Origin: a virus
IMG/VR virus record: IMGVR_UViG_3300042691_017706
Span: 1-42,444 of that record
DNA: 42,444 nt
Reading direction: 5' to 3' (one strand)
A program made the position numbers and the translations under genes. The notes under the pieces were generated by a model. That model did no database searches, was not told where the DNA came from, and saw only the letters and a program-made list of their open reading frames with translations. Below are positions 15,080 to 22,475 of this stretch, one piece after another. Position 1 is the stretch's first letter. Each line of letters begins with the position of its first letter.

Positions 15080-15923
15080 TCGCTGGATCGTGTGTGACGT
15101 CAACTATCTTTGCTGGCGGAACTATCATAGCGGAATGCGAGATCTAACTCATCACGATATCCCCACTGGTGTGATGTTTGGATTGCTTCGGGACATTGGA
15201 ACATTCCAGCAGGAGTTCTCGACAACTAACATCGCTTTCTGTTTCGATGGACTGGAATCAAAACGAAAGGAAATCTATTCCGGTTACAAAGCGAATCGAG
15301 AAAAGAAGAAATCGGAAATGTCTGAAGATGATCGGCTGAAGTACATTCAAATGATCAAACAGATCAAACGACTTCAAACGCAAACCCTGCCGGACATGGG
15401 GTTCCGGAATCTATTCGCTGAGTCAGGGTATGAGGCAGATGATCTGATAGCGTCGTTTGTCCAGACGCACAGCGACACGGAATGTATTATCGTGTCGGCA
15501 GACCATGACCTATACCAATGCCTGACAAAGCGTGTCTCGTTGTGGAATCCCACCAGACGGGAAATCTATCGGGTTGAGGATTACTTAGCGGACTGGCGTT
15601 TATCCGTGCGTCAGTGGCGTATGGTAAAAGCTATCGCGGGGTGTTCTTCGGACGATATACCGGGCGCACCGGGGATTGGAGAAAAGACAGCAGCGAAGTT
15701 CCTGCGTGGGGAAATGAAACCATCGGGGAAGCAATATGAATCGATCATGGAGTCCGAGAAGACTATACGACGTAATCTGAAACTTGTTACTCTGCCGCTA
15801 CCGGGAACTCCGCGATGCGAATCAACCACGGATCAGGTTGATCGCAAAAAGTGGAATAAGGCTGTCCGGGATTTAGGGATGAATTCTTTAACGCGAGCAG
15901 AACCGAGGTTCAGAGATGGCTAA
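15072..15923 (+). CDS. 5'-3' exonuclease / flap endonuclease (PIN-like)
   Basis: A 283-residue enzyme of the PolI 5' nuclease/T4 RNase H/FEN group that would remove RNA primers or flaps. The acidic metal ligands are in WIVCDVNYLCWR, IAFCFDG, YEADDLIAS and IVSADHDLYQ, and the helix-hairpin-helix is at DDIPGAPGIGEKTAAKFL. The segment SGYKANREKKK is the arch-like basic region after the second motif. Its start overlaps the recombinase end and its own end overlaps the PD-(D/E)XK nuclease gene by 8 nt, marking one operon. Confidence 0.95.
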   Translation: MSNRWIVCDVNYLCWRNYHSGMRDLTHHDIPTGVMFGLLRDIGTFQQEFSTTNIAFCFDGLESKRKEIYSGYKANREKKKSEMSEDDRLKYIQMIKQIKRLQTQTLPDMGFRNLFAESGYEADDLIASFVQTHSDTECIIVSADHDLYQCLTKRVSLWNPTRREIYRVEDYLADWRLSVRQWRMVKAIAGCSSDDIPGAPGIGEKTAAKFLRGEMKPSGKQYESIMESEKTIRRNLKLVTLPLPGTPRCESTTDQVDRKKWNKAVRDLGMNSLTRAEPRFRDG

Positions 15924-16482
15924 GAATACGAAGGCTAAAGGCGGAGCGTACGAACGGGAGATCTGTAAACAGTTGTCGCTTTGGTGGTCGCATGGGAAAG
16001 ATGATGATATCTTCTGGCGTACCGCTTCATCTGGTGGTCGAGCTACCCAGCGAAGTAAAAAGGGGAAGACCACTTTTGGAAACCACGGCGACATACAGGC
16101 ATCGAACCCAATCGGACAGCCGCTGATAGATCGTATCGCCATCGAGATTAAACGCGGGTACAGCAAAGCACAGGTCGGCGATCTGGTTGATGCTGCTGCT
16201 GCACCGAAGTCATCTGACTTTCTGGGTTTCATTGAACAAGCCCATCGCTCTGCAAAGGAAGCGGGGGTTCCGTACTGGATGATTATTCACAAAAGAGACC
16301 GCCGGGAAGCCATGGTGTACATGCCGTATTCGCTTTGGTCTGCCGGAATAAATTCCGAAAAATTTAAGTATTTCTTTGGAGCAAAGTTACCATCACTGCG
16401 ACTATATGGGGGTTGGATATTCGGAGTCCGGCTGAACACTTTTCTCAAAAAGGTAAATCCAGATGACGTCAAAAACCTATAG
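15916..16482 (+). CDS. PD-(D/E)XK nuclease, Holliday-junction-resolvase-like
   Basis: A 188-residue protein with the restriction-endonuclease fold: an N-terminal glutamate in GGAYEREICKQL, Asp59 in HGDIQA, and E77-I-K79 in IAIEIKRGY, followed by a glutamine in KAQVGDLVDAA. The layout is shared with phage RusA-unrelated, archaeal Hjc-type junction resolvases and small RecB-like nucleases. It could resolve branched DNA before packaging or degrade host DNA. Copy 3 of the 21-bp motif lies inside its coding region near the 3' end. Confidence 0.8.
   Translation: MAKNTKAKGGAYEREICKQLSLWWSHGKDDDIFWRTASSGGRATQRSKKGKTTFGNHGDIQASNPIGQPLIDRIAIEIKRGYSKAQVGDLVDAAAAPKSSDFLGFIEQAHRSAKEAGVPYWMIIHKRDRREAMVYMPYSLWSAGINSEKFKYFFGAKLPSLRLYGGWIFGVRLNTFLKKVNPDDVKNL
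16386..16406 (+). promoter_or_regulatory. Candidate phage promoter motif, copy 3 (inside nuclease gene)
   Basis: The sequence is GTTACCATCACT, then G, then CGACTATA; one base differs from copy 2. It lies in a coding region, 56 nt before the small gene at 16463. Conservation of the 21 bp at DNA level inside a gene, where the other copies are intergenic, argues for a DNA or RNA signal. Confidence 0.6.
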
Positions 16483-16651
16483 GCACAGAGTCATCGGCGG
16501 CAACTGCGACGGAAGTTTGCTGGAGTCTACCACCAAACCGAAACAGAGAGAAGAGTTTCGAGCCGGTCACGATCTTTATGAATTCAGGCGAGGTGCCTGG
16601 AGATTTCAAAAAGTCTTACTGGGAAAGTTCAATGAAACTCAAAGTCGGTGA
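16463..16651 (+). CDS. Small basic protein of unknown function
   Basis: A 62-residue frame starting inside the end of the nuclease gene, with AAAGGT about 8 nt upstream. It is rich in Arg and Lys (YRHRVIGG, KPKQREEFRAGHDLYEFRRGAWRF) and has no recognised motif. It overlaps the next gene by 20 nt. Tight packing with its neighbours and the motif upstream support it as a real gene, but length and sequence leave doubt. Confidence 0.55.
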   Translation: MTSKTYRHRVIGGNCDGSLLESTTKPKQREEFRAGHDLYEFRRGAWRFQKVLLGKFNETQSR

Positions 16652-16898
16652 CGTTATCAATTTCGTTGTGGACATTTCATGCACGCCAGACGCAATGTGG
16701 AGAACCATTCAGACCACAATCGTCGCACTGGACTTCGACAGCGACGGTCTGCTGGATGGTATTATGTGCAACAAGACGAACTCGTGGCACGGGTACATTC
16801 CAGCCGGTCAGCAATATGACAACGTGTTCCGGTCCAAGAAGAAAGCAATGAAACGATGCCAACAGCTCGCTGCCCAATCTGCAGAAGCCGCAAGCTAA
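16632..16898 (+). CDS. Small protein of unknown function
   Basis: An 88-residue protein beginning MKLKVGDVINFVVDIS, with GGGAAAG about 8 nt before ATG 16632; this start is preferred to an in-frame ATG at 16578, which lies deeper inside the previous gene. The first half looks like a small beta-barrel (KVGDVINFVV, TIQTTIVALDFDSDG), the second ends in a basic helix (SKKKAMKRCQQLAAQSAEAAS). No family is recognised. Confidence 0.65.
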   Translation: MKLKVGDVINFVVDISCTPDAMWRTIQTTIVALDFDSDGLLDGIMCNKTNSWHGYIPAGQQYDNVFRSKKKAMKRCQQLAAQSAEAAS

Positions 16899-17614
16899 CC
16901 GTCGTCGAGAAAGGTCCACCGGGATTTCCGGGTATGCCGTTCTGCACAGATTGTAGAGTCGCAATCAAATGGAACGGTGAGACATCACCTCTGTACTGGG
17001 ATGATATCAAACAATGCTACTGCGTTAAGTTCGTCGGTGTAGCGCAGTGGTTTTCTCCCCCGCTTTCAGTCATCGACACGATCACCGGACCACTTCACAT
17101 GGAACCCAAAATCAGCAAAAAAGCATCCAAAGAAGTTGGTGATCGTGTCGGGGGGTTTACTGGAAGAACTCGCTGTCAGGAACTGGCCGTCATTAAAGCG
17201 TTGTTGGACACTTTGGAAAACCTAGAAGAGGAGTGCTATCATGAGATACTGCTAGAAACACTTGAACGTCATCCTTGGATCTCCACTTACTTCAGGGCGA
17301 CCTACGATCTCAATCGTAAATACGGTCTGAAGCCGAAGCATCTGAAAATGCTCCTGAACCCATCGCGGCAATCAATCCCGATGGGTTTATTCACAATTCT
17401 AACTGCCCTGCAGTGTAAGACCATCTCACCAGTCGAAGGGGCTATGCAGTGGTGGGCGATGCTTCAGGAATTAGATCCAGCGTTGCGAAAAGTCGCTAAC
17501 ATGATACTGAAGCGACAACTCGGACCACTGACACGTCAGCATTGCAACATCGCAATGCGTCAACTGAATCTGAAACCCTACATACGGAAACTTGTAGATG
17601 AGCAGGAAGCCTGA
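16856..17614 (+). CDS. Zinc-ribbon protein of unknown function
   Basis: A 252-residue protein. The N-terminus holds two cysteine pairs, CPIC (residues 6-9) and CTDC (about 31-34), a classical zinc ribbon, followed by a short aromatic strand region (SPLYWDDIKQCYCVKF). The C-terminal 160 residues are helical (QELAVIKALLDTLENLEEECYHEILLETL) and rich in tryptophan and leucine. I do not recognise a catalytic motif. It overlaps the preceding gene by 43 nt and sits among small genes between the nuclease and thymidylate synthase. Confidence 0.75.
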   Translation: MPTARCPICRSRKLTVVEKGPPGFPGMPFCTDCRVAIKWNGETSPLYWDDIKQCYCVKFVGVAQWFSPPLSVIDTITGPLHMEPKISKKASKEVGDRVGGFTGRTRCQELAVIKALLDTLENLEEECYHEILLETLERHPWISTYFRATYDLNRKYGLKPKHLKMLLNPSRQSIPMGLFTILTALQCKTISPVEGAMQWWAMLQELDPALRKVANMILKRQLGPLTRQHCNIAMRQLNLKPYIRKLVDEQEA

Positions 17615-17786
17615 CAAACGGCACGAGGATCTGAAGGAACGAGTGCGTGTAATTGATAATGACGGCGAGAATCTAATCGATTGGGAAATCGATTTCATCG
17701 CTAATCTGATTGACAATCCGCCTTCCTACTACTCGGAAAAGCAGGAAGACATCATCGAGCGTATTTACAGACAGAGGGTCAAGTGA
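17598..17786 (+). CDS. Small charged protein of unknown function
   Basis: A 62-residue, highly charged frame (MSRKPDKRHEDLKERVRVIDNDGENLIDWEIDFIANLI) overlapping the end of the zinc-ribbon gene and followed directly by the DUF1508-like gene. It probably forms two helices. There is no family match that I know of. Its overlaps on both sides are typical of phage operons. Confidence 0.6.
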   Translation: MSRKPDKRHEDLKERVRVIDNDGENLIDWEIDFIANLIDNPPSYYSEKQEDIIERIYRQRVK

Positions 17787-17788
17787 AA

Positions 17789-17968
17789 ATGAGTCCTTAC
17801 AGAATCGAAGTCAGAGGTGCGAAGGGTTGTTATTGGTTTGTGCTACTTTCCAGATCAAACGGGAAAGTCATCTGTACCAGCGAAACGTACAAAACCAAAG
17901 CCGGTGTGAATAACTCTGCAGAGAAATTGGCGAACGCACTTAACTGTTCTCTGCTCGTACCAGTATAA
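17789..17968 (+). CDS. DUF1508 (YegP-like) small protein
   Basis: A 59-residue protein matching the single-unit YegP/DUF1508 pattern: strands YRIEVRGAKGCYWFVLLSRSNGKVICTSETYKTKAGVNNSAEKLA, in which SNGKVI, SETY and KAGVNNSAEKL are the family's conserved points. The function of DUF1508 proteins is not established. ATG 17789 is used because AGAGGG lies about 12 nt upstream; GTG 17783, overlapping the previous stop, is an alternative. A strong terminator follows. Confidence 0.75.
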   Translation: MSPYRIEVRGAKGCYWFVLLSRSNGKVICTSETYKTKAGVNNSAEKLANALNCSLLVPV

Positions 17969-18049
17969 CCACACCACTCGTTGTGGTGTTGGTTAGCGAG
18001 TCGGGTGTACGTGGTACTGAGAAACCGCCCCGTACACCTACTCGTTTTT
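17966..18049 (+). terminator. Double hairpin with intrinsic terminator before thyX
   Basis: A first hairpin (AACCACACCAC with GTGGTGTTGGTT, one bulge) is followed by a second with stem GAGTCGGGTGTACG (18000-18011 core) against CGTACACCTACTC and then GTTTTTA (18044-18050). The second has the shape of a good terminator. The thyX start lies 20 nt after the T-run, with its own AGGAG. Confidence 0.85.
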
Positions 18050-18068
18050 ACATTTCAGGAGTAGTAAA

Positions 18069-18923
18069 ATGAGTGTTGTTGATGATCTGCGTTGGAAAAG
18101 ATTCCCAGTCGGTTCTGATGGATTCGTCTGCTTAGTAGACGTAATGGGCGATGATAGTTCCGTAGTACAGGCTGCGGCAGTTTCCTACGGCAATGACCAA
18201 CGTGATGGAAAGGAAAACGATAACGAAGGTCTGATTCGTTATCTCATGAGACACAACCATGGAACCCCATTCGAGATGTGTGAAGTCAAGTTGCTTGTTC
18301 GAGTACCGATGGATACCTGGCGGCAGTGGATTCGCCATCGAACCGCCAATGTCAACGAGTACTCCACTCGTTACAAACCAGCAATCGACAGCATGGCGAT
18401 AACCGCCGCAGACGAATGGCGACTCCAGTCAGACAACAACAAGCAGGGAAGCGATGGGTTCCTGAATCGCTATAATCCTGTTAGGATGGACGGAGAAGAC
18501 TTATCAGACATAGAGGATCGTTTCCATAAAGAAGCGAAGAACATTTACCAAATACGACTTCAAGCTGGGGTGGCACGCGAACAAGCCCGGAAGGATCTTC
18601 CGCTCTCCACCTACACGGAAGCCTATTGGAAGTGCGATCTGCGAAATATCTTTCACTTCCTCGGACTGCGGATGGACAGTCACGCACAATTGGAAATCCG
18701 GCAGTACGCGACTATCATTGCCAGAGAAATCATCCACCCGCTGTTCCCGCAGTCGTATCAAGCGTTTCTGGATTACCAATTGAATGCAATGACTTTGTCT
18801 GCTTTGGATTGTTACGCAATCCAGACACAGTCACTTAACCATTTCACCAACAAGCGAGAAAAAGAAGAATGTCTGAAGAAACTGGAACGACTGGGGATCA
18901 ATCTGCCTTCGCCATCCAAGTAG
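18069..18923 (+). CDS. thyX: Flavin-dependent thymidylate synthase
   Basis: ThyX makes dTMP from dUMP using FAD, NADPH and methylene-tetrahydrofolate. The defining motif RHR-TANVN-E-YS-TRY begins at R89-H90-R91, and downstream segments AREQARKDLPLSTYTEAYWKCDLRNIFHFLGLRMDSHAQLEIR carry the conserved FAD and substrate residues. Length (284 aa) is normal. ATG 18069 has AGGAG 9 nt upstream. The gene restarts expression after a double terminator, then overlaps the DUF3310 gene by 55 nt. Confidence 0.97.
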   Translation: MSVVDDLRWKRFPVGSDGFVCLVDVMGDDSSVVQAAAVSYGNDQRDGKENDNEGLIRYLMRHNHGTPFEMCEVKLLVRVPMDTWRQWIRHRTANVNEYSTRYKPAIDSMAITAADEWRLQSDNNKQGSDGFLNRYNPVRMDGEDLSDIEDRFHKEAKNIYQIRLQAGVAREQARKDLPLSTYTEAYWKCDLRNIFHFLGLRMDSHAQLEIRQYATIIAREIIHPLFPQSYQAFLDYQLNAMTLSALDCYAIQTQSLNHFTNKREKEECLKKLERLGINLPSPSK

Positions 18924-19213
18924 GCGGCGACCACTACAAACAGTACCCCATTCAACCTATTCAGTATGCTCGAAAGAACAACCTGGATGCGATGCAGTTT
19001 AGTGTCGTGAAGTACGTCACACGACACAAACAAAAGAACGGGGTACAGGACATACGGAAAGCTATTCACTTTCTGCAGATGATCGCCGAATACGATTACG
19101 GTGTAAAGGTTCCGATTGACTATGCTGAACTGGATCAGGCTGAAAAACTTCCAAAAGCATCGCAACCTGAAACTGACACTGGGGCAGGTGACGACGATAG
19201 TCGGCTCAACTGA
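18869..19213 (+). CDS. DUF3310 protein
   Basis: A 114-residue protein with the phage DUF3310 core: VGGDHYKQYPIQPIQYARKN, KYVTRHKQKNGVQDIRKAIHFLQM. The family is widespread in phages, sometimes annotated as a nucleotide kinase on weak grounds; its biochemical role is not settled. A short acidic C-terminal tail (PETDTGAGDDD) follows the core. It overlaps both thyX and the SbcC-like gene, consistent with one translation-coupled operon. Confidence 0.85.
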   Translation: MSEETGTTGDQSAFAIQVGGDHYKQYPIQPIQYARKNNLDAMQFSVVKYVTRHKQKNGVQDIRKAIHFLQMIAEYDYGVKVPIDYAELDQAEKLPKASQPETDTGAGDDDSRLN

Positions 19214-20138
19214 TGCCGGGAAGTCTGCAATCATTCGAGCACTTCGCTGGCTGTTCCTGAATCAGCCACGGGGTAAGAAGTACATCCGACACGGGGCGAG
19301 TAATTGCTCCGTGTCGGTTTCTATTGATGGTCGCATTATCAAGCGATCAAAAGGCAAACGAAACTACTACCAGTTAGACGATCAGATTTTCAAAGCGTTT
19401 GGGAATAACGTACCATCGCCGATTGAAGATGTACTGAAAGTCACTGAACTCAACTTCCAGAAACAACATGACGCAAGTTTCTGGCTATCGCTTACACCCA
19501 CCGAAGTTGGGAAGCAACTGAATTCCATCGTCAATATGGAACTGATGGATAAAGTTCTGCGGCGGATACAGAATGACGAACGCAAGCTGAAAAGCCAAAT
19601 CGAGTACGAAGACGAGCGGCGTACCGAATACAAAAAGCATCTACAGGATTTACGACCGGTCAAGGATGTTTCCGCAGCGTTTGAATCCCTGTTGTCGATA
19701 CGTTTTGTCCTCGATGGATTGACCACCCAGCAAACACGGCTCCGCGTTCTGATAGATAGTCTGAGCAGTTTATCCAGTACGCTGGAAATCAACGGAGCCG
19801 TGTACGCTGGATTGCGTGGATTGATCCAGCAGCAGACCGCTATCGAGCACACAAAAAACTACGCCGATCGTCTATCAGAACTGCTGGATGAATTAGAGTC
19901 GCTTAGTGGGCTTCCTGATGACAACGTGATGGAAGTTCTGAATGAAGTGTTATCGTTGCAACCAGACCACAAACCAATAGAGCGATTGGAAGAGTGTCTG
20001 GATTCCATTTCCCAATACGAACAGGAGTTAGAAGAATGTCGAAACCAGTTACAGGCGATCAATACTACGATATCGAAAGTCTCAAAAGCAATTCGGGTTT
20101 GTCCCACATGCGGGAAAACTCTTTCGGACGAGCAATAG
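19122..20138 (+). CDS. SbcC/Rad50-like ATPase, N-terminal half with zinc hook
   Basis: A 338-residue protein beginning WIRLKNFQKHRNLKL, with Walker A GSTDAGKS (residues 28-35), a long coiled coil (about 150-325), and ending shortly after the zinc-hook-type C327-P-T-C330. A full SbcC would continue through a second coil to the signature and Walker B, but this chain stops at TAG 20138. Those missing parts are encoded separately at 21262-21837. ATG 19122 is preferred to TTG 19116. With the SbcD-like nuclease encoded next it should form a DNA end-processing complex resembling T4 gp46/gp47. Confidence 0.88.
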   Translation: MLNWIRLKNFQKHRNLKLTLGQVTTIVGSTDAGKSAIIRALRWLFLNQPRGKKYIRHGASNCSVSVSIDGRIIKRSKGKRNYYQLDDQIFKAFGNNVPSPIEDVLKVTELNFQKQHDASFWLSLTPTEVGKQLNSIVNMELMDKVLRRIQNDERKLKSQIEYEDERRTEYKKHLQDLRPVKDVSAAFESLLSIRFVLDGLTTQQTRLRVLIDSLSSLSSTLEINGAVYAGLRGLIQQQTAIEHTKNYADRLSELLDELESLSGLPDDNVMEVLNEVLSLQPDHKPIERLEECLDSISQYEQELEECRNQLQAINTTISKVSKAIRVCPTCGKTLSDEQ

Positions 20139-21031
20139 CAATTGTATGTGCAGACTTGCACCTGTCACACAAAGCACCAATCTGGCGATCTGTCGAACCA
20201 GACTGGTATCAAGCAATGTGGAGGAGTCTGACTGAACTGAGAATGCTTCGCATGAATGTACAGGACGACACGATCTGTCCCGTACTCCCGGTCCTGTGTT
20301 CCGGCGATGTGTTCGACAAATGGAACAGCCCACCGCAGCTCATCAATTTCGCGATGAAGGGACTTCCAAAGATGTATTCGATTCCGGGACAGCACGACAT
20401 CCCAAATCACAACCATGACGAGATGGATAAATCAGCGTACCGTTCGTTAGAAGGGATTCGATTGTTCTCTCCTAATGACGCTGCAATACTACTACCAGAA
20501 ATTAAAACCGACTGGTACGCATGGGAAAAGGAACCACCACAACGTAAACACGAGTTCAACGGAATCTCAATTATCCATCGTTACGTGTGGTCTGGCGACT
20601 GCAAGTTTCCCGGTGCCCCACCAACCTCAAATGCGAAAGCAATCGCTAAAGAGTATGATTCGCGTCTGGTTGTCTGCGGGGATAATCACAAAGGGTTCTA
20701 CGCAGAGAAGTACAACGTCTTCAACTGTGGTGGATTCTTCCGCAGAAACAGCGATCAGGTTGATTATCAACCACGAGTGGGGATTGTGTATGAGAACATG
20801 AAAGTGATTCCATATCATCTGGATACAAGAGAAGATACCCACCTTCCCATGATGATGGCAAAAGAGCTTGAAGCAATTCAGGAGAACGCCGAATCATGGA
20901 TTGGAAAGCTTCGCTTGTTGGAATCCAGCAACAGCGACTACCGTGTGATGATGGAAGATACAATGCGAAAGAATAACGTGCTCAAAGAAATTCGTAACTA
21001 TCTGCTGGGGGTGCTTGACGATGAGTCGTGA
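20036..21031 (+). CDS. SbcD/Mre11-like metallophosphoesterase
   Basis: A 331-residue nuclease subunit with the calcineurin-like motifs in order: D40-L-H42 (CADLHLSH), GDVFDKW, GQHD, HRYVW and GDNHKGFY, which bind two metal ions. It would cleave DNA ends and hairpins together with the split SbcC-like ATPase. ATG 20036 has AGGAG 10 nt upstream and overlaps the ATPase gene by 103 nt; ATG 20108 is the alternative, closer to the domain edge but with no ribosome binding site. The C-terminal 90 residues are helical and probably bind the ATPase coil. It overlaps the next small gene by 11 nt. Confidence 0.9.
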   Translation: MSKPVTGDQYYDIESLKSNSGLSHMRENSFGRAIAIVCADLHLSHKAPIWRSVEPDWYQAMWRSLTELRMLRMNVQDDTICPVLPVLCSGDVFDKWNSPPQLINFAMKGLPKMYSIPGQHDIPNHNHDEMDKSAYRSLEGIRLFSPNDAAILLPEIKTDWYAWEKEPPQRKHEFNGISIIHRYVWSGDCKFPGAPPTSNAKAIAKEYDSRLVVCGDNHKGFYAEKYNVFNCGGFFRRNSDQVDYQPRVGIVYENMKVIPYHLDTREDTHLPMMMAKELEAIQENAESWIGKLRLLESSNSDYRVMMEDTMRKNNVLKEIRNYLLGVLDDES

Positions 21032-21269
21032 TATCAACGAACTGAAACGGAAAGCGGAAGCACTTCAAAAAAAGATCCATCAGGCGGAAGCCCGTCGTGA
21101 TGGAATCCTTGAACAGCTACACAACGAGTTCAACCTGACCGGCGAGAAAGCCGCCAGAAAACATCTCAGGAAACTGAAACTTCAGACCGAGGAAAAAGAA
21201 AATGAGTTTAAGCTCGCCCTCAGAAACTTTGTTAAAACCTACGGAGAGTTTATCGATAGAGATGACTGA
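21021..21269 (+). CDS. Small coiled-coil protein between SbcD and SbcC C-half
   Basis: An 82-residue, strongly helical protein (INELKRKAEALQKKIHQAEARRDGILEQLHNEF then RKHLRKLKLQTEEKENEFKLALRNFV), with heptad-like spacing throughout. It looks like a two-helix hairpin with ends GEFIDRDD. Located between the nuclease and the second ATPase half and overlapping both, it may replace part of the second coil that a full-length SbcC would have; this is inference. ATG 21021 is favoured over TTG 21015. Confidence 0.7.
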   Translation: MSRDINELKRKAEALQKKIHQAEARRDGILEQLHNEFNLTGEKAARKHLRKLKLQTEEKENEFKLALRNFVKTYGEFIDRDD

Positions 21270-21837
21270 GGCACTGGAGAACGTCGCTAAGATCATTGAC
21301 AGATCGAAAGAGCGTTACTCCACACTGAAGTCGCACTACACCGAATCGAAGTACCGTCTCAAGGAACTCTACAGTAAATATGAAACAGTCGTAGAGGCGA
21401 GAGGGATTGCACAATCGGTTGCGTCGAGTATTCAGTCATCTTGCTTTGATCAGTTTGCTGCAGTCGTTTCGAAATGTCTTTCGACGGCACTGGGTTCCCG
21501 GTATCAACTCAAATTGAACTACACCCAGAAAGCCGGAAAGACTCAAGTCGAATTACTGTTGATGGACGGCGAAGAAGAATACGATCCAATGAGCGACACG
21601 GGTGGGGGAGTCGTGGACATTGTAAGCTTCGCTCTGCGGATTGCCGCTATGGTAATGAAAAGACCGGAAAGTCGCAGTCTGTTTATTCTGGACGAACCTT
21701 TCCGGTTTCTCAGTCAGGAGTACCGCGAGTCAGCAGAACAGCTCGTTCAGGAACTGGCGACAGAACTTAATTGTCAGTTCGTCATCGTTACACATATCAA
21801 CGAGCTGATATCTGGAACAGTCATTAACATTGACTAA
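21262..21837 (+). CDS. SbcC/Rad50-like ATPase, C-terminal half
   Basis: A 191-residue protein containing what the N-terminal half lacks: a short coil (about 1-60), strands around LGSRYQLKLNYTQKAGKTQVELLL, the ABC-type signature region DTGGGVVDIVSFALRIA starting at Asp112, Walker B LFILDEPFRFL with D144-E145, and the switch histidine in FVIVTHI. Alone it cannot bind ATP because it has no Walker A; it must pair with the chain encoded at 19122-20138. ATG 21262 overlaps the previous stop (ATGACTGA). It is the last plus-strand gene. Confidence 0.9.
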   Translation: MTEALENVAKIIDRSKERYSTLKSHYTESKYRLKELYSKYETVVEARGIAQSVASSIQSSCFDQFAAVVSKCLSTALGSRYQLKLNYTQKAGKTQVELLLMDGEEEYDPMSDTGGGVVDIVSFALRIAAMVMKRPESRSLFILDEPFRFLSQEYRESAEQLVQELATELNCQFVIVTHINELISGTVINID

Positions 21838-22475
21838 CGTCGCAGGAACTTTGCACGATAAAGGATTTGATTCATCATCGGGCGTATCGGATTCGACTTG
21901 TGGAACATGTGGTATAGATAACCACCGAACCGCACTTCGTGTCCGAACGCCTTTCTGCATGAGTCCCGAAAGTGATTGTCCTCACAGCCCCACTCTACGA
22001 ACTCTTCGCACATCCCACCAACCTGAGTATACAGGTCGCGATGGATAAGAATAAACCCACCCGGAGTGACCGGAAGTCTGCGGTTCTTTGTTCGCCATAC
22101 ATAGTTGCTGCATTCGAACGTGGGCGATGTTGGGTTCTGCTTCAGAAGCAATTGCGTCTGCTCATTATCAAGTCGCAGACAATGCTGGTACGGATAGACC
22201 AGTTTCCCGGACTTCTCCGCGTAGGATACGGAGTCTGATAACTGGTTTCCGGATACCATGCTGTCAGCGTCCAGCACGCCTACCACAGCGTTCCGCGCGT
22301 CCGATACGGCAAGGTTTACCAGTTTGGATTTGCAGAACGGAGCCGGGCTTGTATCAGCCGCAACAATAACCTGATCGAAACGGCACCGTGCCCAGTTCAG
22401 AACGAATTCAAACAGGGGTTTCCGATCGTCCCTGTCCTTCCATGGGATTATGATCGTCGCCGGTAGTACTTGCAT
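21834..22475 (-). CDS. GT-A-like glycosyltransferase (family 2 type)
   Basis: A 213-residue nucleotide-sugar transferase. It opens with the beta strand ATIIIPWKDRDD, has the metal-binding D69-A-D71 in VGVLDADS, and a later segment GGFILIHRDLYTQVGGMCEEFVEWGCEDNHF resembling the catalytic ED region of GT2 enzymes. The upstream frame extends to 22526, but GGAG 9 nt before the ATG at 22475 and the domain edge favour this start. It overlaps the preceding transferase gene by 68 nt. The stop overlaps the convergent ATPase stop by 2 nt. Target unknown; it may act on virion or host surface glycan. Confidence 0.8.
   Translation of the reverse strand: MQVLPATIIIPWKDRDDRKPLFEFVLNWARCRFDQVIVAADTSPAPFCKSKLVNLAVSDARNAVVGVLDADSMVSGNQLSDSVSYAEKSGKLVYPYQHCLRLDNEQTQLLLKQNPTSPTFECSNYVWRTKNRRLPVTPGGFILIHRDLYTQVGGMCEEFVEWGCEDNHFRDSCRKAFGHEVRFGGYLYHMFHKSNPIRPMMNQILYRAKFLRR

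Noticed and set aside
14360-15103. Minus-strand ORF of 247 residues
   Set aside because: It is antisense to the RecA-like recombinase, with no ribosome binding site or family features.
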